The position numbers were made by a program, and so were the translations under genes. A stretch of 64,000 nt of DNA from Halichondria panicea (lineage: Eukaryota > Porifera > Demospongiae > Suberitida > Halichondriidae). This document shows positions 12,161 to 23,645 of the stretch, piece after piece (positions within the stretch are counted from its first letter, which is position 1; each line of letters starts with the position of its first letter). The stretch covers positions 656,001-720,000 of the forward strand of contig NC_087385.1 of assembly GCF_963675165.1 (NCBI RefSeq), written 5' to 3'. Under the pieces are notes generated by a model that saw nothing but the letters and a program-made list of their open reading frames with translations, had not been told where the DNA came from and ran no database searches.

Positions 12161-13687
12161 TCAGTCATGTGCCTTGCCTCCCCACATCCCTGCCTTGGTG
12201 TGATGGTAGTGCACTAGGCCCGGGACTCGGGCCCGAAACACTTCATAACCCTTCGCCAGTGACCTGCACGGGGTGAGAGGAACATCAGTGAACAAGGAGA
12301 TACTAATACAGTGCAGTAACGGCAGTACATATTTGAGACAGTATTATTATAATTATAATACATAATTATGTATGTACAAGCGATAAGTATTTGCCATAGA
12401 AACTTAACTTCAAGGCTCAGAGTGTACACGTGTGTATGTGATTTTTGTTATTATCAGACAGTAAAAAATATGGAAATTGTCTGGGTATAATTGGAACAGA
12501 TCATTGATAGTACACGTGAAATGTCCGATAAATTAGTGACACTGTACAAAGTCAACAGAAGTAGGGAGGCTCTACAAATACATTGAAGCTTCCAGAGACA
12601 ATTTCTATAGCCTTAGGGTGTGTACTACAGGACACGCCCCCTCTCAATCGTACCTGTCCAGGATGTCCCAGTCCTCTCCGCCCCACTTGTCCTTGTACTT
12701 GCGGAGGTTGAACCCTCCGAACACAGTCCAGTCGCTCTTGAACATGCCAAACATGCCGTAGGTAAGCGTCTCCCAGAATCCATTGTAGTTTATCTCCGTG
12801 AAGCCCTTGTTCAATCTGAAGAAGTACGGAGTGTACCCCATCTTTCCCTGAATAGTGTGCTGTGTGTGGGGAGTGTGATGTGTGTGTGGGGTGTGTGTGA
12901 TGTGTGTGGCGAGTGTGGGCGAACAGAAATCATTGATTTAAACACATCCTTAAGTTCAAAGGCCTACAATGTAATTTATGTAAAATCCACAATAGCACTC
13001 AATTTAACAGGGCCAGTCAGAATTACCAGGCTTATATAGCCCATACTAAAGGTAGGCGAACTATCAAGTAGCTAAGGTATAGGTCAACTATCAAGTAGCT
13101 AAGGTAGGTGAACTATCAAGTAGCTAAGGTGAACTACTAGTAGCGCTCAGGGCCACCGTACCATACAACTTGTACATTGTAGTCTACCAGTGACACAGTT
13201 GGAACTTACTCGTCTGATGGCCTCGATGAACCCAGTAGGTAGGGTCAGGTGCATGTCAATGGTCATCACAATGCTATCAGGGTCCTGGGGGAGGGGGAAC
13301 AGTAGCGAGGGAACTTGTAGCAGACATACATGCAGTTGATTCCTTAGAATAGGTAACTTTTAAATTTGTTGGGAATTTTGATCCTATGCTAATCAGTCAC
13401 ATAATTACAGCACATAGCAGTAAACATACAAAACAACGCATGTACTCACTGTAACGTAGTCTATGGCAGCCTGCAGTCCACCACTCCGGGAGAAACTGCC
13501 CGTCAAACTGATCACATGCCAACTAGAGGAGGTATTAAAATTGATACTAAAGAGTATGATGGCTAATTGTATTCCACGACTCACTTTTTAAAGGAGCTCT
13601 TGGACATGAGGTCCTCCACGTTGGCGTCCTCGCTGCCGTAGTCCGTCACTATCAGGTAGAACTGGTCATCTTTTGTTGCAGCGAAGA

Positions 13688-13776
<89 letters not shown>

Positions 13777-16700
13777 TGGTGTGTGTGTGTGTGGGGTGGG
13801 ACGTATTAATTATGTCAATCAACAGACGAATTACAATAAATATGACTGTGCAAAACTTACTTCTTCCATATTTTGCATGAGATGGTTGATCCAGTAGCTG
13901 AGATTCTTCACTGAAAAAACGAGAAAAATTAATAGCATCATCACTGTCTCCACACATGCAATATTGTCCCTAGCAACAAGCCCCACCCACCTGCCACTAC
14001 GAGGTACACCTTCACGCCCCCTCGCCACTGGAAATTAGAAGTATGACACAATTTATCACTGCCAGCTTGAAGGTACACATATTCTGAGGTGTTGATGAGC
14101 TCCCGACGATTACTCAGCTCTATGACCAGCTCTAGTAGGAACCTGCTGCCATCTTTCTTGTTGACTGTCTCCTCCATGTTGACGAGCTGTGAGACCTGCC
14201 CCTTGTGTGCGCTCTTGTTGAGGGCTTCCCTGTATAGTCGCACCACCTGATCCACTTTCTGTGTGGGAAGAAGAGTATAGCGTGCTATTGCGTGTAAATC
14301 AACTAGGGATGTAGTTTATGTATCATGAGCATGAGGTATCTCTAGCCTCCTTCACCGGCCTTCATAGGAAAGAAGGCCTGCTATCGACTGCTTGCGCATG
14401 CGCCAAATTATTGGATATTTTTTCCCGTAAAATTTCCTATAATACTGGATTCATCAGAGAAAATATCTTAAAAGTCATACACAGAGCTATATAGCTAGCT
14501 AGCTAGAGACAGATCTGTGTAGGTTTGTTGTACTGCTATTTTCTTCTGATAGAATCAGTATAGTAGACTTTCACTAAAGATAGTGTTAAATGGGCGTGGC
14601 CTGTCCATATATAGGCTCTTGTCAGCTTTCACTCCTTTCAGACGATCGTCATCCACACTGTTGCAGGCTGTGAGTCTTTTGTTAACATAGCAGGCTAAGG
14701 GTAGCTATCAGAGAATGCTATCCGATGGGCTAGAAACCTTCAATCGAACTTTCTATCTACTTCCTTCAATCCACTTCCCTTCGTTGTGATGTCATAGTTT
14801 TACTGAGAATATACGATGTTATCCAAAGTCCCCAGATACCGGGGGGATATTAGCGCATGCGCAAGCAGTCGATACCAGGCCCACTTCCTTAAGTGAAGTG
14901 GGAAGTGCGGCCTGGGAGGCCGCACTTCCCATTCCATTCCATCGAGGCTAGAGGTATCTCTAGATCCCACTTTTCATTGGCTAACTAGAGCTAGCAACAT
15001 TACTATACCATCGTCTGTATTCCAGTCTATAGTTAGCGGGAACACAGCTCATAGTCCTGCTAACATAAACATGGGATCTAAATGTATAAATAAGAGTTAA
15101 AAGGTTCTCCTCCAAATTCACTACATTATTCACAATCCTCACCCCCTGTTCAATGACTGGGTTGCCCTTGTCGTCAGCGTGCCAGTTCTTGAACCAAGTG
15201 TCGTCCTTCGGGTAGACCATTGACCCTTGAACCTGGCTGACCCCTGTGTATGCCTTCACCCGGTGAGGGTATGCATACTGTGCACTGAACTCACACTGCG
15301 GTAGCACCTCAAAGTCAGAAACTATGGGAGAAGGGGAGAGGGTGTGTGTGTATGAAGAAGACAACCTGTCTCTATAATTTGTAGTGAACTTACATTCTAC
15401 TGTAAAAAATGCATTCACATTATATCGTATAGCGGGTATATTTCGAGAATATAAATGTTAGCGGTTTTCGCTGATTAAGCACGTACCACGAACATTTATA
15501 CCCACGAATTTAATATCGCCTGCATGCATGCTGCAGAAAACTGCTATTCAATGAAAATTAAATCCGCGAAAACCTTTCTAACAGTCATTCTGCGAAACGG
15601 TACATGTACATGTATGCAATGTTAGCTAGCCTGCAATAGGCAATCTAAATTCAAATTAAATCTACGTAGGGGTTTTCAAAGTTGGTAGCTATACATGTAC
15701 TTACTGGGGTAGATGATATTTCCGACGTAGTAAGCTCTGTGGTGGGTCTGTAGGTGACTGCTCTGCAGGGGGTCTTGTAGTATCCTAGCAACCTCTCCCT
15801 TCATCACTTTACCCTCGCTAGTCACTGCAGTGGGTGAGATCATGTGCACAAACACGTATGGTCAGCATTGGACAGAAAAATTAACAGTGGCTGTAATAAA
15901 GAGATGGCCTAGCTGCTAACACAGGTCCAAATACATGCTATGGAGACTTTGGGTCCATTAACACAGCTGTAATAAAGAGGGTGGCCTGCTTATACACAAT
16001 GAGACAGGTTTCAAGCTGCTCAAGGAGAGTGTGTGCTCCTCACCTTGTACAGCCATCGCCATGTTGGCACTGGGTATTGGAACAAACTCTTTGTGGCCAG
16101 GAGGTTTCCACTAGGAGGAACAAAGAAAGACAAGAGGTTAGTTTATCCTGCTTACATGCACGCACAGTACAACTATCTAAAGAGTGTACTAGCTGTAATG
16201 TAGCATACCAAGAGGTCAACGATGGCCATTCCTTCGTACGCCTTCATGAAGTACTCGAAATAGTGAACAGTCCCTGTGAACCTGGTGTGTGTGTGTGGGC
16301 GTGTGGTGTGTGTGTGTGGTGTCCCCACACAATGCGTGTGTATGTATCTCACTTGTACTCAGCTTCCTTGTTGAGAGTTGTTGCCTTCCTTTCTGTTGGT
16401 CTAGTCTGTTCATGTGTGTGCATGAGAGGTACGCTGTACATTAAACAAGTTCACCTAACGAAATAATTATGAACAAAAACTCTCTGTATAGGACACTATG
16501 CTCAAAAGGAAATGGCATGACTTCACATAGCCTCAAGGTGTACTGACTATCACAGCCTCACCAGGTCATCATACTCAAGCAACAGGCACTTCCGTGTGTC
16601 CAGTGGACTGGGGCCGAGACTAATCCACAGCTCAACCGTTGCTGCAGCTGTTAGCTTGTCCATTATAAACTTGAACCGGTACACACCTGAAGAATAAGAA

Positions 16701-18233
16701 TAATTACACAGTCATTGCATCACCAGATACACACAGTCACAGGTTCCATCCAACCCAGTTAGCCCTGTGCTTACTACCCCTTTCCAAACACACACACAGT
16801 GGAACAAAGAATGTTTGATCTCACACACAGTGGTACTACATGTAGTGTGTCAGTAGCTAGGTACTCATGTGCACAAGATTTTGGAGGAAGTGGGGGGCTA
16901 CTTTCAAATCCAAAATCTAACAAATTTGCTTCTTTTATAGCCAACAGAGACCTATGAGGGTGGTTGTTTTGTCTAGAGGTGATTAATACCACCACCACCA
17001 TGGACCAGTGTGCACTCACCTGGTTTAGGAGGGAGGAAGTAGCCATACACCTTGTGACTGTATCGTCCTGTGGCAGAGTCTGGGGAGTCGTCATGGAAAT
17101 CAATATGGAGCTGTTCAAGAGTCTTCCTCTCCTGCATGAAGAAAATAACATTTAATGTACTTTTGGCTACGAATTATATTAGGTACAGAAAACCCATTGA
17201 AATGCATCTATGAAAGTGAAACCAAACATGCAAGTAAAGTTACATACACATGTTGGTAAAGTAAACTCACGTCTGGATGATTAGGGAAGTATTTGTATAT
17301 CCGCAGGTCGTCTACATAGTAGCCAACTACGTTCCACCAGAGGTCATAGTTCACTCGGCCAACCATCTGTGTACAGAGAGCGCAGTCAGCTTAGCAACAC
17401 ACAATACACAAGACAATCCATCAACTAATACACACTTACATACACATGTTGGTGATTGACATGTGGTGTGACAGACACATAAGTAGCATACCAACCAACA
17501 CACAAGAGCACCAACACGTGGAGGAAGCTATTTGGTCAGTATAGAAATACTACACGCCTTAACTGCATAATTAACACTTGGCTGTAACCACTGGCAAACT
17601 GGCACCTTTTGCTCCTGCAACTGCAATGACAAGTCCTTGCTATCCACATGGTCCGGTACAGGGATCTCCAAATCATCGTTACTGCCTTCAACATTCGACT
17701 CACCTAAAGCCGAGTCGTCACGGCTACCGCTTTCGAACGGCTTGTTAATTACAGGGACTGACCCCACAATTCTATTAGGGGGCTCTTCTTTGATGCTGGG
17801 GACAAAAGGGGGTGGGGCTACATTCAGTATTGGGTTAATGTGTATCTTGGGGAGATGTCTCTCGAGCCCAACATCTGTGTTCATGGGCACCAGCACTGCA
17901 GGGGGTCCTCTGCTATCTATGCAGGGGGGAAATGATTAAAACATTATTATTGCACAATTTTGCGTATTGACTACATGTACAAACGTATCATTGCACCTTG
18001 AAGAAACATATGAAACGAGACTGTTGATTCGTGACTAGAGATCTATAATACTACTTATGCTCAGATTCTGTAATTACACGTTTTACAAAGACCAAATTCA
18101 ACTCAACATTGTATTTGTCATCCCCTGTACTGTAGAGGTTCCACTCACTTTTGATGGTGAAGAATATGCTTGAGAATATGATGATCGACACTGCTATCAG
18201 TCCAAAGGTCCGGGCGTTAAACCTATTGCTCAT
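12161..18233 (-). CDS. beta-1,4-N-acetylgalactosaminyltransferase, B4GALNT3/4-like
   Basis: Seventeen exons: 18233-18149, 17916-17606, 17366-17271, 17131-17020, 16686-16562, 16405-16353, 16281-16209, 16110-16044, 15824-15705, 15321-15143, 14258-13991, 13910-13861, 13688-13585, 13522-13450, 13284-13210, 12847-12654, 12263-12161. Phases agree throughout; 695 aa. It is a type II Golgi protein: short cytosolic tail, one membrane segment at about residues 10-27, Ser/Pro-rich stem, a beta-rich PA14-like region (residues about 105-290), then a CHGN/B4GALNT catalytic domain with KDGSRFLLEL, a DxH in VMTIDMHL, and KDKWGGEDWDILDR. The C terminus HYHHTKAGMW matches B4GALNT3/4. The enzyme would transfer GalNAc from UDP-GalNAc onto GlcNAc-ended glycans. 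No lesion seen. Confidence 0.9.
13032..13165. repeat. repeat remnant related to the outer foldback element at 40528
   Basis: Three to four copies of gaactatcaagtagctaagg followed by gctcagggccaccgta. The complement of that last stretch, tacggtggccctgag, also occurs at 40526-40540 beside the large foldback element, so both probably derive from one transposon family. Located in an intron of the glycosyltransferase gene. Confidence 0.55.
13690..13798. repeat. (TG)n microsatellite
   Basis: About 100 bp of nearly pure TG dinucleotide beside the acceptor of exon 13 of the glycosyltransferase; on the gene's strand it supplies a CA-rich tract immediately upstream of the splice site. Confidence 0.95.
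14333..14962. mobile_element. foldback/MITE-like element in glycosyltransferase intron 10
   Basis: About 630 bp bounded by inverted sequences: ctctagcctc near 14342 and gaggctagag near 14943; and tatcgactgcttgcgcatgc near 14383 paired with gcatgcgcaagcagtcgata near 14853. An internal perfect hairpin (gggaagtgcggcct, near 14899-14931) lies in the right arm. No ORF. Interpreted as a non-autonomous DNA element. Confidence 0.75.
15425..15605. mobile_element. foldback repeat, 'cgtatagcgggtatatttcg' family
   Basis: Copy of a short foldback element whose end reads cgtatagcgggtatatttcg. Other copies lie at 35625-35818, 54888-55112 and 63849 onward. This copy sits in an intron of the glycosyltransferase and its right end looks decayed. 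Confidence 0.7.
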
Positions 18234-18499
18234 CTTGTGTGGCTAGCTTGAGCTTATAGCCAGCTGCTACAACATACAATGTTATTTGCGTTCAGATTCA
18301 GATTAGGTAAAGATCGTCATGTTAAACTGATTGATAAGCTCATTTTGCAAATGGAATAAATGATCTTTACCAAATCGATAAAGCAGCAGTGCAAAAAATT
18401 TATAATTAACAATAAATTACATTATTGTACATGTATAGAGACATGAGATATGTCTGAAATTGAGAATTTATACACCAGAGAAAATTGTAATACCCTAAA
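18234..18499. promoter_or_regulatory. promoter region of the glycosyltransferase
   Basis: The 266-bp spacer between the ZC3H18-like stop codon and the glycosyltransferase start, both on the minus strand. It must hold the downstream gene's promoter. A weak inverted repeat (ggtaaagatc ... gatctttacc, 18305-18370) is visible. Confidence 0.4.
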
Positions 18500-21400
18500 C
18501 TAGTGTGAGCGTTTCTTTGATTTCTTCTTCTCAATGACTTTATTTATAGCCTCCAATTCCTTTATTAGCTTCTCTTTGTGTGAGAGTGGTGGTTTCTCAC
18601 CAACACTTGACTTGCTCTTCTGCAGGGAGAGGGGACAATAGATGAAAACACTTCATATACAAGAACTACACGTGTTATGAGTTCCTTGGGTTATCACAGA
18701 ATACTGTAATGTATGATGTTATACAGGTACACGTTGCAAGGCACAATATCTCTGTTGATGCTAAATGCTCACTTGATGGCAAGTGACAAATCACCATAAT
18801 TATGCCCAACACCCAACACCCACCCCCCCACACGCACACCCCCACACCCCCCCCCACACACACCCACACACACACACACCCACACACCTTGCTTTTCTTT
18901 CGTCTGCTCTTCTCCTCCTCACTGGACCCACTCTCTGGATTGGCCGGAGGTGTGGGACTGCCACTAGCATCTTCTGAGCTCCTTCGTCCCTCGTTAAAGG
19001 GGTGTGGCCATCTCCGAGGGTCCCAGGGCTGACGGTGAATGGGGACATGGTCATCATGATGAGGATGGCGGTCTCCACCACGTCTGTGTCTACGTGAATC
19101 CTCGTACTCCATTCGTTTGCTGATGTCCCGTCCAAACTGGTCCTTCTTAGGGGAGACGTGTGGTGGGCGTATCACAGGTGGGAGGTCGTACGGATGGGGG
19201 GGCATGTGTGGAGGGTAGTGTGGTGGGGGGTAGAAATCATTCCTCATTCCATACCCCCTCGGAACAGGGGGAGGCTGAAGAGAGAAGAAAAAGAGTTACT
19301 GAAAGCTGAACGCTATAATACAAGCACACACTCACTGGAGATAAGGAACTCAGGTGATGAGAGTGTTTGATCTTCTTTCTCTTTCTCTTTGTTTCCTCGT
19401 CTGAGCTGTCTCCTTCCTTGTACTTCTTCTTTTTCTTTTTACTTCCATCCTTTTTCTTTTTCTTTTCTACCTCACTCTCAGAGATGCTTTCAGAAGAGTC
19501 TGACTGTTTTTTGGTCTTCTTACTAAAGGAAAACAAATGACAAAATTAATGGTCCTCACGTACTATAAATTTAAAGCCACTAATGATGCTAGTGTACACC
19601 TACAGTACAGGACAGTACTAGCTAGTGCATGCACGTGATTAATACAGCACCAGGCTTTCGAAATGTTACAAGGGGACAAAAGCTTAGAAGGAGCTCTTTC
19701 AGGAGGGCTGGTGATTAGCTCTCAACTTTGGACAGTACCCAGACACACACTTCACTCACACTTTCTTCTTCTTTTTTCTACTGCTCTTGTTTCCACTGTC
19801 AGAGTCTGAGACCTCTGCCTCCTTCTTTTGTCTGCTGCTGCTCACTTTAGACCTCTTCCTGGGACTAGCCTCCCCCTCATCACTGTCTGAGCTGTGTCCA
19901 CTCGTGCTCGCCTGACGGGGTGGGGTGAAAACATAGTATCAGTATGCACATACTGTGTACAGTTGAGAAAACATACCGGTAAACAGAATGCTAATGCTAC
20001 ATACATGTAGACTAGATGTAACTTTGTGATTTCAACAAGAGAGGGTAATGTACATGTATGCATGAAACAATGAAGCTGCTATACAGAGACTGTTACATAC
20101 CTAGATTAAAGGATTTGTCAAGGTTCCAAATGTACAATTTCAACAAAATAATAATGCCAGTTTTTGGACTATAAATAGCTTCCTTAGACACTCACCTTTC
20201 TTCGTTTTTTCTTTCCCTTCTTGACGTCCCTAGCCCAGGGGTCAGTCCAATCATCTGCCCCCCCTCTCTGAGATCGCTGTCTCCTCTCACGCTCACTGTC
20301 TGAGTCACCCTCTCTGCCACGCCGCACCTAATGTCATGTGATGAGATCATGTGATTAGGCCAACAAGTCATATGATGACACCTACCCTGATCCTGTCTCG
20401 GAGGTCCCCCTCTGGTCTCCCACCACCCTCCTCGTCACTGCTCCAATCACGAGTCACTGTCCTCAATCTCATCCAACCATCAGTTTCCTCCGTCACCTCA
20501 GCCATCTTCTCATTCTTCTACAAGAGGGGAGAGGGAGGTGTTTTATATAAGTGGTACACTACAGAGAGTATATAAACTGAATTATGATTCAAGCAGCAAT
20601 GAACAACACAGATATTTATAACAAGCTGTGTGTACAAGAAATCCTGATTATCGACCAGGGAAAATATCTACGTGTAAGGAGGCATAGTTTTTGTTGGTCC
20701 AATTTTTACGATTTTCTGAAAGCTTAAAATGAGCTTGTTAAAATGGTGTCTTAAAACCAACGGCCTGTTTTGACAAAATACCGTGGCTATAGCCCATGGT
20801 CTTTTTCCACAAATAGGAAATTATGGCCTGTTCCAAATTTGAGCATACTATCTGATAAAGCTCCTTCAAAGCTGTTGAAATTGGACCATCATAACTCTAT
20901 ATAAGGAGCCGACTCCAATACTCTACAAATGCAGCTAGGCTCAGTCTATTGCTCCACTCACTCTGCCCCCGTCCCTGCCAGGGAATGGTGGGTATGGTGG
21001 TCGTCCTCTCTCCATACCTCCACGGTTCATGGGGTCAAAAGGTCGGCCCATATCACGAGAGTGCATGGGTCCAAAGGGTACGTGCATGGGGTGATGCATC
21101 CCAAAGCCCCCTCGGCCGTGAGGGGGGTGGGGCATATGACCCCTCGGGTCCATGTGTGGGGGAAGGTCTCGAGGATGACCTGATAAGTATATATAGCAAG
21201 ATGCTGTATTTACAAATCATGCATATTAAAATTTACTCAGCTTTCATGCCTTCACCGTGCAATACTACTTAGGCTCAACATGCAACGATACTATGTACAT
21301 TATACATACCCATTGGTCTCGGCCCTGGCATGAAGTGTGGAGGGGGAAATCCCCTGGGAATTCCCCACGGCCCATCAGGGGGTCCCCCACGGAAATCCTC

Positions 21401-22912
21401 CATACCCCCCAGTCTGTCTGGCCTATCGTTCAGAGCTGCTGGATTCTCGTGAAGGAAGCGACAATTGCCACCCCAGTTACACTTGCCTGAGGGGAAGAAT
21501 GGGCAGGGATAAGTGATAAAGACTCACAGTTTCACACGTGTACAATTAGGCCCACAGAAGTTAGCAACTTCCACAAATAATTATCACAGCCACATAACTC
21601 TTAGGACTATAGCCTCCTACACACAGGCCTCTTCAGATAACAATTATATAAGAAGCACAAGCTAATATGTACATGTACAAGCAAATTCATACAGTGTCAG
21701 AGTCACCACACTAGTGTATCACTCACCTCCCAGAAAGTGTCTACACAATGTCGGTACTTTCTCTGAGCCCTCTCCTCCGCTACGGTGCCTCTCCCTCCCC
21801 TTGCCACGCCCACTTCCCTCGTCAGAACTAGAGTCTCTCCCCCGGGGGGACTGAGAGGGGGCCATCACTGGAGAACCCTTGTCCAGACCTTTACCTGTGG
21901 AACAGAGAGATATCAATCACAATCAAGGAATGTATATATAGCTACATATACAGAGGATTTCAGGTTGGTTGGCACAAGTTAAAAGTTGAAGTGCACTCAA
22001 CCATGACCACACAGTGTGTGTTTCTCCCTACTAATGCAATTAGCGGTCATGGTTGACTGCACTTCAACTTTTAACTTCTGCCAACCAAAGTGAAATACTC
22101 TGTACACTGTATGTACACAACAGTCACAATTCTATTTTCAATTCATGGTCAGCATACATGCATAGAATTTCAAACACGCCTAAAATTAGCCTTAGGGAGA
22201 CTTACCACAACCTCAAGTTTGGGGGGTGATTAAATTCCATTCATACACACATTACACACAGTAGAGACTGAGTGTTTCTCTCACCTGTGGTGGTGGTGGT
22301 GTTTGTGTCCTGATTGGACTCTGGTACTGAATGCGTGTCTGTGGTAGTGGGCGGAGCAGTGGGTGTGGCTTCATTGCCACCATCATCAGACTCTGCATGA
22401 AGGGGGGGGTACATGTGTAATCACCACGTGCATGTATACGTAGGGAGCAAATAAATTTCCTTGCCTACCTTTAATCTCCCCCTCCTCGTCCGAGGTCACT
22501 TCTCCTTCTTCTATATCCTCCGCTAGAGGAACTTTGACCTCCTCCTCCGGACCCTGTACCACAACAGATGTAGTAAAACACGCACACATGCTACACAATT
22601 AGCCAAAGTAGCGTTTATAAGAAGACAACAACATCAAAGAGGCTCCTTCAGTATCAATATCCCACACACACAGTCACGTCACGATCACATGATCACATGA
22701 CCACGTGTACACTCTACCAAATGTACCTCATTCTCCATGAGCTCGTCATAGTCTAGTTCACCCTCGTCAGGATAACGAAACTCCTCTTCTTTTTCCTGAC
22801 CTTTGACCTCCTCTTGGTCACTGTCGAGCAGACCCTCGTCAGACTCATTGAGGTCATCGACGGGGATTCCCCCTTCAACCGCCCCCGACCCATTCACCTC
22901 GTCTGTTGACAT
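18500..22912 (-). CDS. ZC3H18: CCCH zinc finger protein, ZC3H18-like
   Basis: Twelve exons: 22912-22727, 22553-22469, 22392-22285, 21894-21727, 21486-21310, 21179-20962, 20517-20386, 20327-20196, 19911-19762, 19518-19336, 19274-18888, 18619-18500; 681 aa, phases consistent. ZC3H18 (NHN1) links the nuclear cap-binding complex to RNA decay and export factors. Shared features are the acidic N terminus with EEGEVTSDEEGEIK, one CCCH finger (CRHFLGGKCNWGGNCRFLH, C-x7-C-x5-C-x3-H, about residues 176-195), Gly/Pro/Met/His-rich stretches, ADDWTDPW followed by Lys-rich tracts, and the C-terminal helix LSHKEKLIKELEAINKVI that matches the ZC3H18 end. The acceptor just upstream of the ATG (near 22931) indicates a 5' UTR intron. 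Shorter than human ZC3H18 (about 950 aa), mainly through fewer RS/RE repeats. Confidence 0.87.
20660..20900. repeat. dispersed repeat copy
   Basis: Intronic copy of the degenerate family also seen at 2330-2545, 36385-36545 and 55845-55990; common phrases are 'acgattttctgaaagctt' and 'atagcccatggtc'. Its outer ends (ttggtccaattttt / gttgaaattggacc) are roughly inverted, suggesting a foldback. Confidence 0.5.
21963..22089. repeat. 127-bp near-perfect hairpin (MITE or RNA hairpin)
   Basis: Two arms of about 45 bp, ttggttggcacaagttaaaa and the complement ttttaacttctgccaacc, pair with only two or three mismatches around a loop of about 35 bp. It lies in an intron of the ZC3H18-like gene, so it would be transcribed. 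It is either a small MITE or a substrate for Dicer-type processing. Confidence 0.85.
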
Positions 22913-23645
22913 CTTCTGGAGACTGGCAATCTGCAAAAAGTTAACACCAACAAAACGATGTTTATTATGGGTCAATAATAATTTAATATAACGAAGCTGA
23001 AAATACTAAATACATACTATGTTCAGCTAGATAGATACCTTTAGAGGCAAGAGTTAACAGCCAGGCTTTGCCTGTCTTGGTCTTGTGGGATAGATAGATA
23101 TTTAGACTAGTGTACAGTAGAATCATTGTTACAGCAATAGACTTTATACTCTAGCTAGCTATCTCTGAACTGTGTGGATAGACCAACTCAACTGTCTAGG
23201 ATACAGCTAAGATACTTTACGTGGCACGGTAGAACAGTAAAGACTTCATTCATAGCTAGCTAACTGTATAGGGAGAGTAGCTTACACTGTTCTTGTGAGG
23301 GCCACTTTGTTGTGAGGGCCAAGAGAGAGACAATAATTGATTGGGTGGGCGTGGTTGATTTGTGAGACCCGACCCAACCTATATAAGCTAAAGGGGGGTG
23401 TGGGGATCTAAGCCCACCAAAGGCTAAGTCTCAGCCTCGAGGGCAACGTTTGCGCATGCGCACTAGTATGTAAATGACAGTCTCCATGTGATTTTGCCTG
23501 ACACCACCTCCAAAACCCTGTGTTGAATAAGCCTAGTATAAAAAAAGCAGGTATATAACCATAGGCATAGGGTATACAGTAAAAAGTACCAGTTAAACAT
23601 AATTATACTGACATTCACAAATTACATTCTCACTCCTGCAGACAA
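22913..23645. promoter_or_regulatory. divergent 5' region of ZC3H18-like and Kelch-kinase A
   Basis: Region between divergent genes. It contains the 5' UTR intron of the ZC3H18-like gene, a GC-box-like gggcgtgg at about 23347, and a perfect NRF1-type palindrome gcgcatgcgc at 23452-23461. An acceptor-like cactcctgcag ends at 23641 just before the first Kelch-kinase ATG, so that gene has an upstream noncoding exon too. Confidence 0.5.

Noticed and set aside
23080-23140. Possible small RNA gene near the ZC3H18-like 5' region
   Set aside because: No tRNA cloverleaf, snoRNA box pair or stable hairpin could be supported by reading the sequence.
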